Of a stretch of 46,499 nucleotides of DNA, positions 33,678 through 41,439 are shown piece by piece. The notes under the pieces were generated by a model, which made no database searches, was not told the DNA's origin, and worked only from the letters and a program-made list of their open reading frames with translations. The stretch covers positions 1-46,499 of the forward strand of contig CASFID010000002.1 of the NCBI GenBank assembly GCA_949294665.1, written 5' to 3'. Within the stretch, counting starts at the first letter, position 1; each line of letters opens with the position of its first letter. A program made the position numbers and the translations under genes. Source of the stretch: an uncultured Eubacteriales bacterium. GTDB lineage: Bacteria; Bacillota; Clostridia; Lachnospirales; Lachnospiraceae.

Positions 33678-34532
33678 ATGATCAGATTACTTGCAGTTGA
33701 TATGGACGGCACATGTCTTGACAGACGCAGCCGGATGTCGGAGAGAATACTGCGCGTCCTCAGAGAGGCGGCCGGAAGAGGTATCATTGTCGTCCCGGCC
33801 ACCGGGCGCAATCTGGAGTGTCTGCCCCACAGACTGGCGGCGGGGACGATCCGCAGGACAGGCACCCGCGACGATGATAAGAATCGGGGGCTGTTCCGCT
33901 ATGTCATCAGCTCAAACGGAGCGAAAGTGACAGATATCTACGGGAAGAAGACGGTATTTCATGCATCCATATCTCAGAAAGATGCACTGTCACTGCTGGA
34001 AAAATGCAGAGGGAAAGGTCTGGGGACGGCTGCACATGTGCGGCACCGCTACCTTCTGCAGGGGCGTATCCTTACTGCGGCCGGGCTTATAATATATGGG
34101 AAAGACGCAAAAGGCGCGTGGTGTGTGCGTGACATGGAAGAGTTTATCAGCAGGAACAACTGCGAGGTGGAAGAGTTTCAGTTCTATTTTGTCACACCGG
34201 GATCAAAAAGGAAACTGCGCTCTGTCCTGGAAAGATATCCGTCTCTTCGCGCTGCATATACTCCGATCTATGCAGAGGTATTTTCGGAGAAGGCCTCAAA
34301 GGGAAATGCTCTGAATGCACTCGCCGCTCATCTGGGGATCCGAAAGGATGAGATCGCCTGTATCGGAGACGGCGAAAACGATCTGTCCATGTTTGCTGCA
34401 TCCGGAGTCAGGATCGCTATGGGAAATGCGGTGGACGCCCTGAAGCAAAAGGCAGATCACGTGACTGTGTCGAACAGCCGCGACGGCGCCGCCAGGGCGA
34501 TCGAACAGTATATTCTGAAAGGAAAGTCATAA
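33678..34532 (+). CDS. Cof-type HAD-IIB phosphatase
   Basis: The 284-residue haloacid-dehalogenase-superfamily hydrolase has the nucleophile Asp and the general acid Asp in AVDMDGTCLD (D8, D10), motif II in PATGR, and motif IV in GDGENDLSMF (about 231-240), with the IIB cap between. Relatives dephosphorylate sugar phosphates, flavin or PLP. It follows the flavoprotein gene by 23 bases and shares its direction. The substrate cannot be read from sequence. Confidence 0.9.
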   Translation: MIRLLAVDMDGTCLDRRSRMSERILRVLREAAGRGIIVVPATGRNLECLPHRLAAGTIRRTGTRDDDKNRGLFRYVISSNGAKVTDIYGKKTVFHASISQKDALSLLEKCRGKGLGTAAHVRHRYLLQGRILTAAGLIIYGKDAKGAWCVRDMEEFISRNNCEVEEFQFYFVTPGSKRKLRSVLERYPSLRAAYTPIYAEVFSEKASKGNALNALAAHLGIRKDEIACIGDGENDLSMFAASGVRIAMGNAVDALKQKADHVTVSNSRDGAARAIEQYILKGKS

Positions 34533-34554
34533 TAAGGAGAATATAAGAGAAAAA

Positions 34555-34596
34555 CGGGGATGCGGCAGGATCATGTCAGATTCTGCCGCATCCCCG
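34555..34596. terminator. Bidirectional terminator between HAD hydrolase and coat genes
   Basis: CGGGGATGCGGCAGGAT (34555-34571) pairs with ATTCTGCCGCATCCCCG (34580-34596). The T run (five T) lies on the minus strand, so it serves the coat genes best. Confidence 0.85.
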
Positions 34597-34617
34597 CATT
34601 ATCTGCCGGAAAAGAGA

Positions 34618-34866
34618 TCAGTGTGCCTGCACGATCGATTTCACATGTTCGATCTCAGCCTGCGTTGCTTTCTCGGCCGGAACATAGTAGCTTCGTTCTC
34701 TGGCAGCGTCATACATTTTTTCCTGAGACATCTCGCACTGATTGCGGATCTGCTTTAAACACTGTTTCAGTTCTTTGTTTTCTGTCTGTGGGATCATATC
34801 CCCGAACATTTTCAATTCTCCGTTTATGCCGACAAGAGCGTCGGCAACCATCGTCTTTTCGTCCAT
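34618..34866 (-). CDS. CotF-type spore coat protein
   Basis: The start at 34866 (MDEKTMVADALVG) follows AGCGAGGT on the minus strand; 82 residues. The sequence is helical and matches the CotF family: GINGELKMFGDMIPQTENKELK then QIRNQCEMSQEKMYDAA. It is expected in the spore coat. It lies downstream of a second, smaller CotF-like gene, so the two are probably one sporulation transcription unit. No sigma-E/K promoter was confidently identified. Confidence 0.85.
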   Translation of the reverse strand: MDEKTMVADALVGINGELKMFGDMIPQTENKELKQCLKQIRNQCEMSQEKMYDAARERSYYVPAEKATQAEIEHVKSIVQAH

Positions 34867-34948
34867 TCTGATACCTCGCTTATATAGTTTTTGCTTGTTT
34901 TTCTGTCTGATGTGATATGCTGTCAGCATAGGCCCTGCAGGGAGCAGA

Positions 34949-35131
34949 TTACAGGAATTTCATGAGCTCCTGTTTGTTTTTCATGGCGGAGTCCGCCGCG
35001 TCCTGGAACAGCTTTTTGATCTCGGGATCTTCTGTCTTGGAAGCGTAGTCTGTCATCTTGCAGTGCGTGGTAGAATAGCCGCCGATGAGATGGCGCAGGT
35101 TCTGAAGATCAAGAATTGATATTTCTGACAT
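34949..35131 (-). CDS. Small CotF-like spore coat protein
   Basis: The start at 35131 (MSEISILDLQNLRHLI) is chosen because AAGGAGG lies 8 bases upstream; another ATG two codons earlier is too close to that site. The product has 60 residues. IGGYSTTHCKMTDYASKTEDPEIKKLFQDAADSA resembles the single-repeat CotF-type coat proteins. A spore coat role is inferred from family resemblance and from the adjacent CotF gene. Confidence 0.8.
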   Translation of the reverse strand: MSEISILDLQNLRHLIGGYSTTHCKMTDYASKTEDPEIKKLFQDAADSAMKNKQELMKFL

Positions 35132-35160
35132 TGTCATGCCCTCCTTTTTGTTATATGAAT

Positions 35161-35892
35161 TCAAAGCCTAGTATGTCCCGGATTCCGGCTGTTTATGAGC
35201 GAATGAAATACAAATTCGTGAAAAAGATTCCGCGTTTCCGGAGAAGTACGGTACATACATTCCGGATGCCACTGCACACCGACTGCAAAGGGGTAGTCTT
35301 CTACTTCCACTGCCTCGATCGTTCCGTCCCGGGCGCGTGCGCTCACCCGGATATTTTTTCCCGGAGTATTTACAGCCTGATGATGGAAACTGTTCACAAA
35401 GAGATTCGATCCGATATATTTTCTCAGGAGACTGCCTTTTTCCGTGCGTATGCGGTGACTGACTTCGCAGCGTGCGGCGGACTGCTGCATATGATCGAGC
35501 GTACGGCCAGGGATCATGGAGATATCCTGCCATATCGTGCCGCCGCAGGCAACGCTTAAGATCTGCATTCCCCTGCAGATCGCAAAGACGGGCTTACGGG
35601 CCTGCAGGACTCTTTTCATGAGACGGATCTGAAAGAGATCCACCGTGACGTCGGTCCTGCCGTTCCCTCTGTGTGGTTCTTCTCCAAAGAGAAGCGGCGT
35701 GATATCCCCGCCTCCGCAGAAAAGAAAGCCGTCGCAGAGAGAGGCATACTCGTCGAGCAGGTGGTCGCTTCTCACAACGGGCAGCACGAGAGGGATGCCT
35801 TTTGAATAGCGGACAGACTGTATATACGGGTTGGTGACGAACTGGCGGTCCTGTAAAAAACCACACATAATGATTCCGATTCTTGGTTCCAT
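35161..35892 (-). CDS. Gamma-glutamyl-gamma-aminobutyrate hydrolase family protein (class-I glutamine amidotransferase-like, PuuD type)
   Basis: The 243-residue enzyme starts behind AAGGAGA. The nucleophile Cys is in FAICRGMQIL (about residue 106), the His/Glu pair in VGVQWHPE (about 215), and CGGGDITP (oxyanion region) near residue 58. PuuD-type enzymes cut gamma-glutamyl amides; some relatives act on gamma-glutamyl peptides. It is upstream of and co-oriented with the coat genes, 30 bases apart, so it may be co-expressed during sporulation, as an inference. Confidence 0.88.
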   Translation of the reverse strand: MEPRIGIIMCGFLQDRQFVTNPYIQSVRYSKGIPLVLPVVRSDHLLDEYASLCDGFLFCGGGDITPLLFGEEPHRGNGRTDVTVDLFQIRLMKRVLQARKPVFAICRGMQILSVACGGTIWQDISMIPGRTLDHMQQSAARCEVSHRIRTEKGSLLRKYIGSNLFVNSFHHQAVNTPGKNIRVSARARDGTIEAVEVEDYPFAVGVQWHPECMYRTSPETRNLFHEFVFHSLINSRNPGHTRL

Positions 35893-36041
35893 ATATTCTC
35901 CTTGCTGGTATCATACGGATAAGCTGATCTGATGTATGATAGAATATGTAAGAAACTGGAAAACTATACATAGAATAAACAAGACGGTCCACACAGACCG
36001 GGGCCGCGGGAAACAATACAAAATCATTTAAGAGGGATAAT

Positions 36042-37109
36042 ATGAGATGGATTGACATGCACTGTGATACGTTAAGCGAGATCAGAAAAAGGAGAAAACA
36101 GAGAAAAGACGCCCGGGAGAGTCTGAGAAAAAATCATCTGTCTGTAGATATCCAAAGACTGAAAGCTGCAGGAGCCGCGGCACAATTCTTCGCATGCTAT
36201 GTAAATGCCGCAGAGTACGGAGTGTCTGATGACGGTTCAAAGGAAAGGGCGCTTTCAGCCAGGGAGAGCGCAGGAGGATGGGACGCCGCATACGAGGCAG
36301 TCCTTGAGATGATCCGTCAGGCGCATGACGAGACAGGGCGGGATTTCCTGTTCGCCAAAGCTTCAGGAGATATCCCGTCAGATAATGAAAAAGACAGTGT
36401 TGAGAGAACGGTGGCAGGAGTGCTCACAGTAGAAGAAGGCGGTGTCTTGAATGGTCAGCTCTCCCGGTTAGACGCCCTGTATGAGAGAGACGTCCGTCTC
36501 GTCACGCTGACGTGGAACTATCCCAACTGTATCGGATATCCGAACAGCCGCGACAGGGCTGTGATGGAGAGCGGGCTTACGGATTTTGGGATCCGGACGG
36601 TGGAAAGGATGAACAGGCTCGGGATGATCATCGATGTATCTCACCTGTCGGACGGCGGCTTCTGGGACTGTATCAGACACAGCAGACTGCCGGTTGCGGC
36701 GTCCCACTCTAACGCAAGAAGCCTGTGTCCTCATCCGAGGAATTTAAGCGATGAGATGCTGCATGCTCTGGGGGAGAACGGCGGCGTGGCAGGACTCAAT
36801 TTTTATTCGGATTTTCTGACAGACAGGACCGTGACGGTGAAAGGACAGAAATCCTTATGCGTAAGAACCGGGGCGGAGCACATCGCGGCACATGCGGCGT
36901 GGATGATGTGCAAAGCGGGAGAGGATGCGGTCGCCCTTGGGACAGATTTCGACGGATTCGATCAGGATTCTCTGCCAGAGGGGATCAGAGGAGCGGAAGA
37001 TATGGAACTCGTGTGGAAGGCGTTTCGGGAAAAGGGGATCACGCCCCGACAGATCGATAAGATCGCATATGGGAACGTGAAGAGAGTCATAGAAGATGTA
37101 TGGAGATGA
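36042..37109 (+). CDS. Membrane-dipeptidase family (renal dipeptidase, peptidase M19)
   Basis: The 355-residue zinc dipeptidase has the metal ligands in DMHCDT (HxD, residues 6-8), the bridging Glu in LTVEEGGVL (about 132), and downstream histidines in IDVSHLSD (about 207) and VAASHSNAR (about 227). The final ALGTDFDGFD motif (about 295) is standard. Bacterial members cleave dipeptides, including those with a D-residue at the C-terminus. It has no signal peptide. It is divergent from the amidotransferase gene. Confidence 0.93.
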   Translation: MRWIDMHCDTLSEIRKRRKQRKDARESLRKNHLSVDIQRLKAAGAAAQFFACYVNAAEYGVSDDGSKERALSARESAGGWDAAYEAVLEMIRQAHDETGRDFLFAKASGDIPSDNEKDSVERTVAGVLTVEEGGVLNGQLSRLDALYERDVRLVTLTWNYPNCIGYPNSRDRAVMESGLTDFGIRTVERMNRLGMIIDVSHLSDGGFWDCIRHSRLPVAASHSNARSLCPHPRNLSDEMLHALGENGGVAGLNFYSDFLTDRTVTVKGQKSLCVRTGAEHIAAHAAWMMCKAGEDAVALGTDFDGFDQDSLPEGIRGAEDMELVWKAFREKGITPRQIDKIAYGNVKRVIEDVWR

Positions 37110-37139
37110 GCGGATGCGGATGACGGGAGTGGTGTGTCC

Positions 37140-37204
37140 GAGCACGATATAAGTGCTTTTGTATGTATCCCGGTATCGGACTTAGGGAGCAGATGATACC
37201 GGGA
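37140..37204. terminator. Terminator region between convergent dipeptidase and LacI genes
   Basis: AGCAC (37141-37145) and GTGCT with a following TTTT form a short plus-strand terminator. TCCCGGTATC (37168-37177) and GATACCGGGA (37195-37204) form a second, stronger stem between the genes. Confidence 0.55.
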
Positions 37205-37215
37205 CAAATAAGTCG

Positions 37216-38238
37216 TCAGAGCGATTCGTTGATGAAGATCGTAACGGGGATGTCGATCAGTTTAGGCGGCTGGATATCTTTTACAAGATATTCAAATAAA
37301 CTCTTTACGATCTGATATCCCTGTGTAGTAGGTTCTTGGCCCAGAACAAAGTCGATTTTGTCTTTTTTTAGCAGATCGACAGAATCCGGGATAAGATCGT
37401 GGCATACGACACGTACGGAAGATCCGCGTTCAGCGATTTCCAAAGCGCTTGCAACACCAGAGATTCCGCCTCCGGTGATATAGATGCCGGCCAGATCAGG
37501 GTATCGGTTGCAGTATTCCAGCGTAATCCTGAAAGCGTCCTCCTTACGGTCCTGATTCGTCTGTACATCCACTATATGTATCTCGGGATATTTCTCGGAT
37601 AAAACACTTTTAAAACCGCGGAGCCTTTCCTGATGACAGGACAGACTGGGAGTACTTATAATGACGCCGATATTGCTGTTTGGAGAGAGTATCTTGGAAA
37701 TCAGGCCAGCCGCAGTCCGGCCTCCTTTATAGTGATCCTGCCCGATAAAACACATTGAATTTACAGAGTCTGCCCGCGAGTTAAAAGTAACTACGGCAAT
37801 GCCCCTTTTGATCAGATTGTTCAGAACAGAAACAATTTTCGGGTGATCCAAAGGGAATACGGCCATACCGTTTACGCCGGCATCTTCAAGTTCCTGGATG
37901 ATCTTCAACTCTTCCGCGGCCTCCAGCGTTGCCATCATTTTAATGATCACTTCCAGGCCGAATGCTTTAAATTCTTCCTGAGCATTTTCAATTCCTTTTA
38001 AAACTTCATGTATGAACGGATTATAATCAGGTGTCAGGATGACGCCTATTTTTATATTTTCTTTGCTGTTCACAAGGGCTTTTGCCAGGAAATTCGGCTG
38101 ATAGTGAAGTTCGTTGGCAATCTTCAGGACCTTGTCTTTTGTCGCAGAGCTGACGCCGGATCTATTATTTAAAACACGGTCCACAGTGCCTCTGGATACA
38201 TTGGCGAGTTCCGCAATCTGCTTGATTGTAACTGACAT
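37216..38238 (-). CDS. LacI-family transcriptional regulator
   Basis: The 340-residue protein has the LacI HTH at residues 3-22 (TIKQIAELANVSRGTVDRVL, followed by NNRSGVS) and the hinge helix to about 60. The periplasmic-binding-protein-like ligand domain includes ILTPDYNPFIHEVLKGIENA (about 73-92), typical of pentose/hexose or multiple-sugar ligands. It is divergent from the ketose cassette and is presumably its repressor, released by the imported sugar or its phosphate. AGGAGG precedes its ATG. An operator-like sequence at 38290-38299 lies in its own leader region. Confidence 0.92.
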   Translation of the reverse strand: MSVTIKQIAELANVSRGTVDRVLNNRSGVSSATKDKVLKIANELHYQPNFLAKALVNSKENIKIGVILTPDYNPFIHEVLKGIENAQEEFKAFGLEVIIKMMATLEAAEELKIIQELEDAGVNGMAVFPLDHPKIVSVLNNLIKRGIAVVTFNSRADSVNSMCFIGQDHYKGGRTAAGLISKILSPNSNIGVIISTPSLSCHQERLRGFKSVLSEKYPEIHIVDVQTNQDRKEDAFRITLEYCNRYPDLAGIYITGGGISGVASALEIAERGSSVRVVCHDLIPDSVDLLKKDKIDFVLGQEPTTQGYQIVKSLFEYLVKDIQPPKLIDIPVTIFINESL

Positions 38239-38289
38239 GTGGATATCCTCCTGATGTAAAAATATACTAAATAAACAATATCATAAAAA

Positions 38290-38299
38290 CGTGCTCGTG
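38290..38299. promoter_or_regulatory. Candidate LacI-family operator near the regulator's own promoter
   Basis: CGTGCTCGTG is the exact reverse complement of CACGAGCACG found at 38454-38463, 52 bases upstream of the regulator's start codon. Possible minus-strand promoter elements (TTGTAA, CATAAT) precede it, so binding could give autorepression. Confidence 0.5.
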
Positions 38300-38406
38300 T
38301 CTATCTGATAAAAATTAATATTATGTCTTTTTAATAATAAATATTACAAAAAATATATTGTGCAATATTAACATTTAAATTTTAAAATAATTGTATAAAA
38401 TATATA

Positions 38407-38435
38407 TTTACAATAAAAAATCTATATGCTATTAT
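38407..38435 (+). promoter_or_regulatory. Promoter of the ketose cassette
   Basis: TTTACA (38407-38412), a 17-base spacer and TATTAT (38430-38435) in very AT-rich sequence. The start point would be near 38442, so the operator-like palindrome at 38450 lies just downstream of it. Confidence 0.6.
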
Positions 38436-38449
38436 TTGAATAACATAAA

Positions 38450-38463
38450 CGTGCACGAGCACG
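38450..38463. promoter_or_regulatory. Candidate LacI-family operator of the ketose cassette
   Basis: CGTGC-ACGA-GCACG, an inverted repeat with five-base arms, sits between the promoter and the first gene. It shares ten bases with the site at 38290-38299 in opposite orientation, as expected for one repressor acting on both divergent promoters. Confidence 0.6.
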
Positions 38464-38483
38464 ATAAAGAAAGAAGGGACAAA

Positions 38484-39350
38484 ATGAAGTTTGGAACATT
38501 ATATTCATACTGGGGAAATGAGTGGAAATGCGACTACATTGAGACGATGAAGAAAGTATCGGATATCGGATTTGACATACTTGAAGTCGGAGCGGGGCAT
38601 CTGCCGGATATGACAGACCTGCAGCTTGAAGAGATGAAAAAGACGGCAAAAGGGCTCGGACTTACTTTGACATCTAATATCGGTCCGTCGAAAGAATATG
38701 ATCTTGCTTCTGAGAATCCGGAGGTCAGGAAAAATGGAATCCGGTTTCTGACAGACATTATGAAAGCGATGGATAAGATCGACTCCCGGTCCCTTGTAGG
38801 CGCTATGTATTCTTACTGGCCCTGTGATTTCGAGACGACAGATAAGGAGGCGGCATGGGAACGCAGTATCGAATCTATGAAAGAGGTCGCAAAGGTGGCG
38901 GAAGATCTGAACATCGAGTGCTGTCAGGAGGTGTTGAACCGATATGAGACATATATCATGACAGATTGCGCGGAAGCCATGGAATATTGTGAACGTGTTG
39001 GAAGCGCCAAGGTCAACCTTCTTCTCGATACATTCCATATGAATATCGAAGAAGATAATATACCGGATGCGATCCGAAAAGCCGGGGATAAGTTGGGACA
39101 TCTTCATGTGGGAGAAGCTAATCGCAAACTGCCGGGCATGGGATCGCTCCCCTGGAGGGATATCGGACGTGCTTTAAGGGATATCCGCTATGATAAGGGG
39201 GTGGTTATGGAACCATTTCTCCTGAGAGGAGGAAGCGTAGGCGCTGATATCAAAGTGTGGAGAGATCTGAGCAACGGAGCTGATGAGAGGATACTGGACA
39301 GATACATCAAAGACTCTCTCACATATTTGAGACATGAGTTTGAATTTTAG
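38484..39350 (+). CDS. Ketose 3-epimerase (D-allulose/D-tagatose 3-epimerase family)
   Basis: The start at 38484 (MKFGTLYSYWGNEW) follows GAAGGGAC; the upstream in-frame ATG lies before the promoter. The 288 residues form a TIM barrel. The metal and catalytic residues of the family are in place: E149 in QEVLNRYE, D182 in LDTFHMNIEE, H208 in HLHVGEANR and E243 in VMEPF, one position off the E150/D183/H209/E244 set I recall for characterised enzymes. Family enzymes interconvert ketohexoses at C3 (fructose-allulose, tagatose-sorbose) with Mn2+ or Co2+. It is the first gene of a sugar import operon, so it probably turns a rare ketose into a kinase substrate. Confidence 0.88.
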   Translation: MKFGTLYSYWGNEWKCDYIETMKKVSDIGFDILEVGAGHLPDMTDLQLEEMKKTAKGLGLTLTSNIGPSKEYDLASENPEVRKNGIRFLTDIMKAMDKIDSRSLVGAMYSYWPCDFETTDKEAAWERSIESMKEVAKVAEDLNIECCQEVLNRYETYIMTDCAEAMEYCERVGSAKVNLLLDTFHMNIEEDNIPDAIRKAGDKLGHLHVGEANRKLPGMGSLPWRDIGRALRDIRYDKGVVMEPFLLRGGSVGADIKVWRDLSNGADERILDRYIKDSLTYLRHEFEF

Positions 39351-39361
39351 GGGGACGCAAA

Positions 39362-40303
39362 ATGGCTGAAATCTGGACAATGGGGGAAACCCTTGTAGAG
39401 ATCATGAGAACAAAAGAAAACAGCGGGCTCGACAAGCCGGACCTGTTTAAAGGTCCATATCCAAGCGGAGCGCCGGCTATCTTTATAGACACAGCGGCAA
39501 GACTGGGACACAAATGCGGTATTATCAGCGGCGTGGGAGAGGATGATTTCGGAAAGTGCATATTGGAACGTCTGAAAAAGGATGGGGTGGATGTGAGTCA
39601 GATTATGACAGACACTAAAAATTCTACCGGATGTGCTTTTGTTACATATTTTACGGACGGATCCAGAAAATTTATCTTCCATCTTGGGAATACCCCGGCA
39701 GCTGCGGCAAAAGCTCCGGACATGCATGTACTGGACGGAACCAGATATTTCCACGTGATGGGGTGCTCATTGTTTGCTAAACTGGAGTTTGCGCAGGAAA
39801 TACTCAAGACTGTGAAGATGGCAAAACAGGCGGGGGCGAAGATCTCATTTGATCCCAACATCAGAACAGAATTGATGGGAGATACAAAGATTGCGGAAAT
39901 TGTAAAAGAAATCCTCGGTTATACAAATGTGTTCCTCCCCGGACGGGAAGAACTGATGCTTCTGATGGAGCGGGACACGGAGGAAGAAGCTGTCAGGGCA
40001 TGTCTTGATATGGAAAACATAGAGATACTTGCGCTGAAAAAAGGAGCGGAAGGGAGCTGTGTTTATACGAGAGAAAAAGAGATTTCATCGGGAGTATACA
40101 AGGTGCATGCCGTGGACAGCACAGGGGCAGGGGACAGCTTTGACGGCGCGTTTATCTGTGGACTTATGGAGGAACGTCCGCTGGAGCAGGTCCTGAAAAT
40201 GGCTTCGGCAGCAGGGGCCCTGAATACGGCTGCATTCGGGCCGATGGAAGGAAATATATCAAGAGAAACTATTAATGATCTGATTCAGGAGGAGATGCTA
40301 TGA
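39362..40303 (+). CDS. PfkB-family carbohydrate kinase
   Basis: The 313-residue ribokinase-fold enzyme has the N-terminal substrate region (GAPAIFIDTAARLGHK.GIISGVGEDDFG) and the PfkB signature DSTGAGDSFDGAF near residues 250-262, with the catalytic Asp and anion hole. It resembles fructokinase or 2-keto-3-deoxygluconate kinase types. In this operon it would phosphorylate the sugar released by the epimerase, perhaps fructose, as an inference. GGGGG precedes the start, and it overlaps the next gene by ATGA. Confidence 0.9.
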   Translation: MAEIWTMGETLVEIMRTKENSGLDKPDLFKGPYPSGAPAIFIDTAARLGHKCGIISGVGEDDFGKCILERLKKDGVDVSQIMTDTKNSTGCAFVTYFTDGSRKFIFHLGNTPAAAAKAPDMHVLDGTRYFHVMGCSLFAKLEFAQEILKTVKMAKQAGAKISFDPNIRTELMGDTKIAEIVKEILGYTNVFLPGREELMLLMERDTEEEAVRACLDMENIEILALKKGAEGSCVYTREKEISSGVYKVHAVDSTGAGDSFDGAFICGLMEERPLEQVLKMASAAGALNTAAFGPMEGNISRETINDLIQEEML

Positions 40304-41418
40304 AAAAAGTAAACATTGGAGTGGCAGGACTGGGATTCGGAAAAGAGTTTGCACAGATCTACTGTGATCATCCGGACGTGGACAAAGTTGCGATCTGCAC
40401 AAGAAATCCGAACACGCTAAAACAGGTTGGCGATGAACTGGGTATCCCTGAGGAACTCAGATTTACAGATTTTGATGAGATGGCCGGCCAGGAGATTCTT
40501 GATGCGATCCATATCGTAACCCCGATTAAAGAACACTATCCACAGACGATGAAAGCACTTAAGTCAGGAAAGCATACGGCATGCACAGTGCCGATGGCAA
40601 CATCACTTGATGAGCTTCGGGACATTGTAAGGACAGCGAAGGAGAATGACCTGATCTATACGATGATGGAGACGTCGTTGTATACGAGAGAATATCTGTA
40701 TGTAAAAGACCTGCGCGACAGTGGAAAACTGGGCAAGATCCAGTATCTGAAAGGCGACCATATGCAGAACATGTCTCTGGACGGATGGGGGGATTACTGG
40801 CAGGGGTTCCCGCCATTCTGGTACGGAACACATGTAATGTCTCCGATACTTGATCTCTCCGGCACGGTAGCGGAAAGTGTCCGCTGTCTTGGAAGTGGGA
40901 GAGTCAGCGAAGAAAGAGCAAAAAACTACGGGTGTCCATATGCGGTCGAAACAGCTACGTTCAGGCTGAAAGACAGCGACATTGTAGCGGAAGCGCATCG
41001 CTGTCTGTTCGAGACAATCCGCCAGGTGAGGGAATGTTTTGACGTATATGGAGATAAAATGTCATTTGAGTGGGAACCTACAGTAGATGAAGGCCACACG
41101 ATCTTTACCGGAATTGATGATTTTACGAAGTTTACAGCGCCGGATACAGCGGACAGGCTTCCGAAAGAAATCCAGAAATATACGCTTCGCGAGGCGATAC
41201 TTGATCCTGATCAGCCTTCCTTTATCCAGGGGAGCGGACACGGCGGTTCACATCCGCATCTCTGTCATGAGTTTGTGAGAGCGATCGTAGAAGAAAGGCA
41301 GCCGTATATGGATGCAGTCCGGTCTGCAAATTATACGGCAGCAGGGATCTGTGCCCAGGAGTCGGCAAACAGGGATGGAGAAGAGGTAAAAGTACCTGAT
41401 TTTCGTGAAGAAGTTTGA
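40300..41418 (+). CDS. Gfo/Idh/MocA-family oxidoreductase with altered EKP motif
   Basis: The 372-residue NAD(P)-dependent enzyme has a Rossmann motif (VGVAGLGFGKEFAQIY variant, about 4-20) and a C-terminal alpha/beta domain with GSGHGGSHPH near residue 311. The usual EKP motif, whose Lys is catalytic in inositol dehydrogenase (Lys97), reads T96-V97-P98 here. It may therefore use another residue (His in WYGTHVMSP), or act as an isomerase or lyase of the related glycosidase type rather than a simple dehydrogenase. It is embedded in the sugar operon with overlapping ends. Confidence 0.88.
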   Translation: MKKVNIGVAGLGFGKEFAQIYCDHPDVDKVAICTRNPNTLKQVGDELGIPEELRFTDFDEMAGQEILDAIHIVTPIKEHYPQTMKALKSGKHTACTVPMATSLDELRDIVRTAKENDLIYTMMETSLYTREYLYVKDLRDSGKLGKIQYLKGDHMQNMSLDGWGDYWQGFPPFWYGTHVMSPILDLSGTVAESVRCLGSGRVSEERAKNYGCPYAVETATFRLKDSDIVAEAHRCLFETIRQVRECFDVYGDKMSFEWEPTVDEGHTIFTGIDDFTKFTAPDTADRLPKEIQKYTLREAILDPDQPSFIQGSGHGGSHPHLCHEFVRAIVEERQPYMDAVRSANYTAAGICAQESANRDGEEVKVPDFREEV

Positions 41419-41439
41419 CAGTTTTTAAGGAGAATGAAA

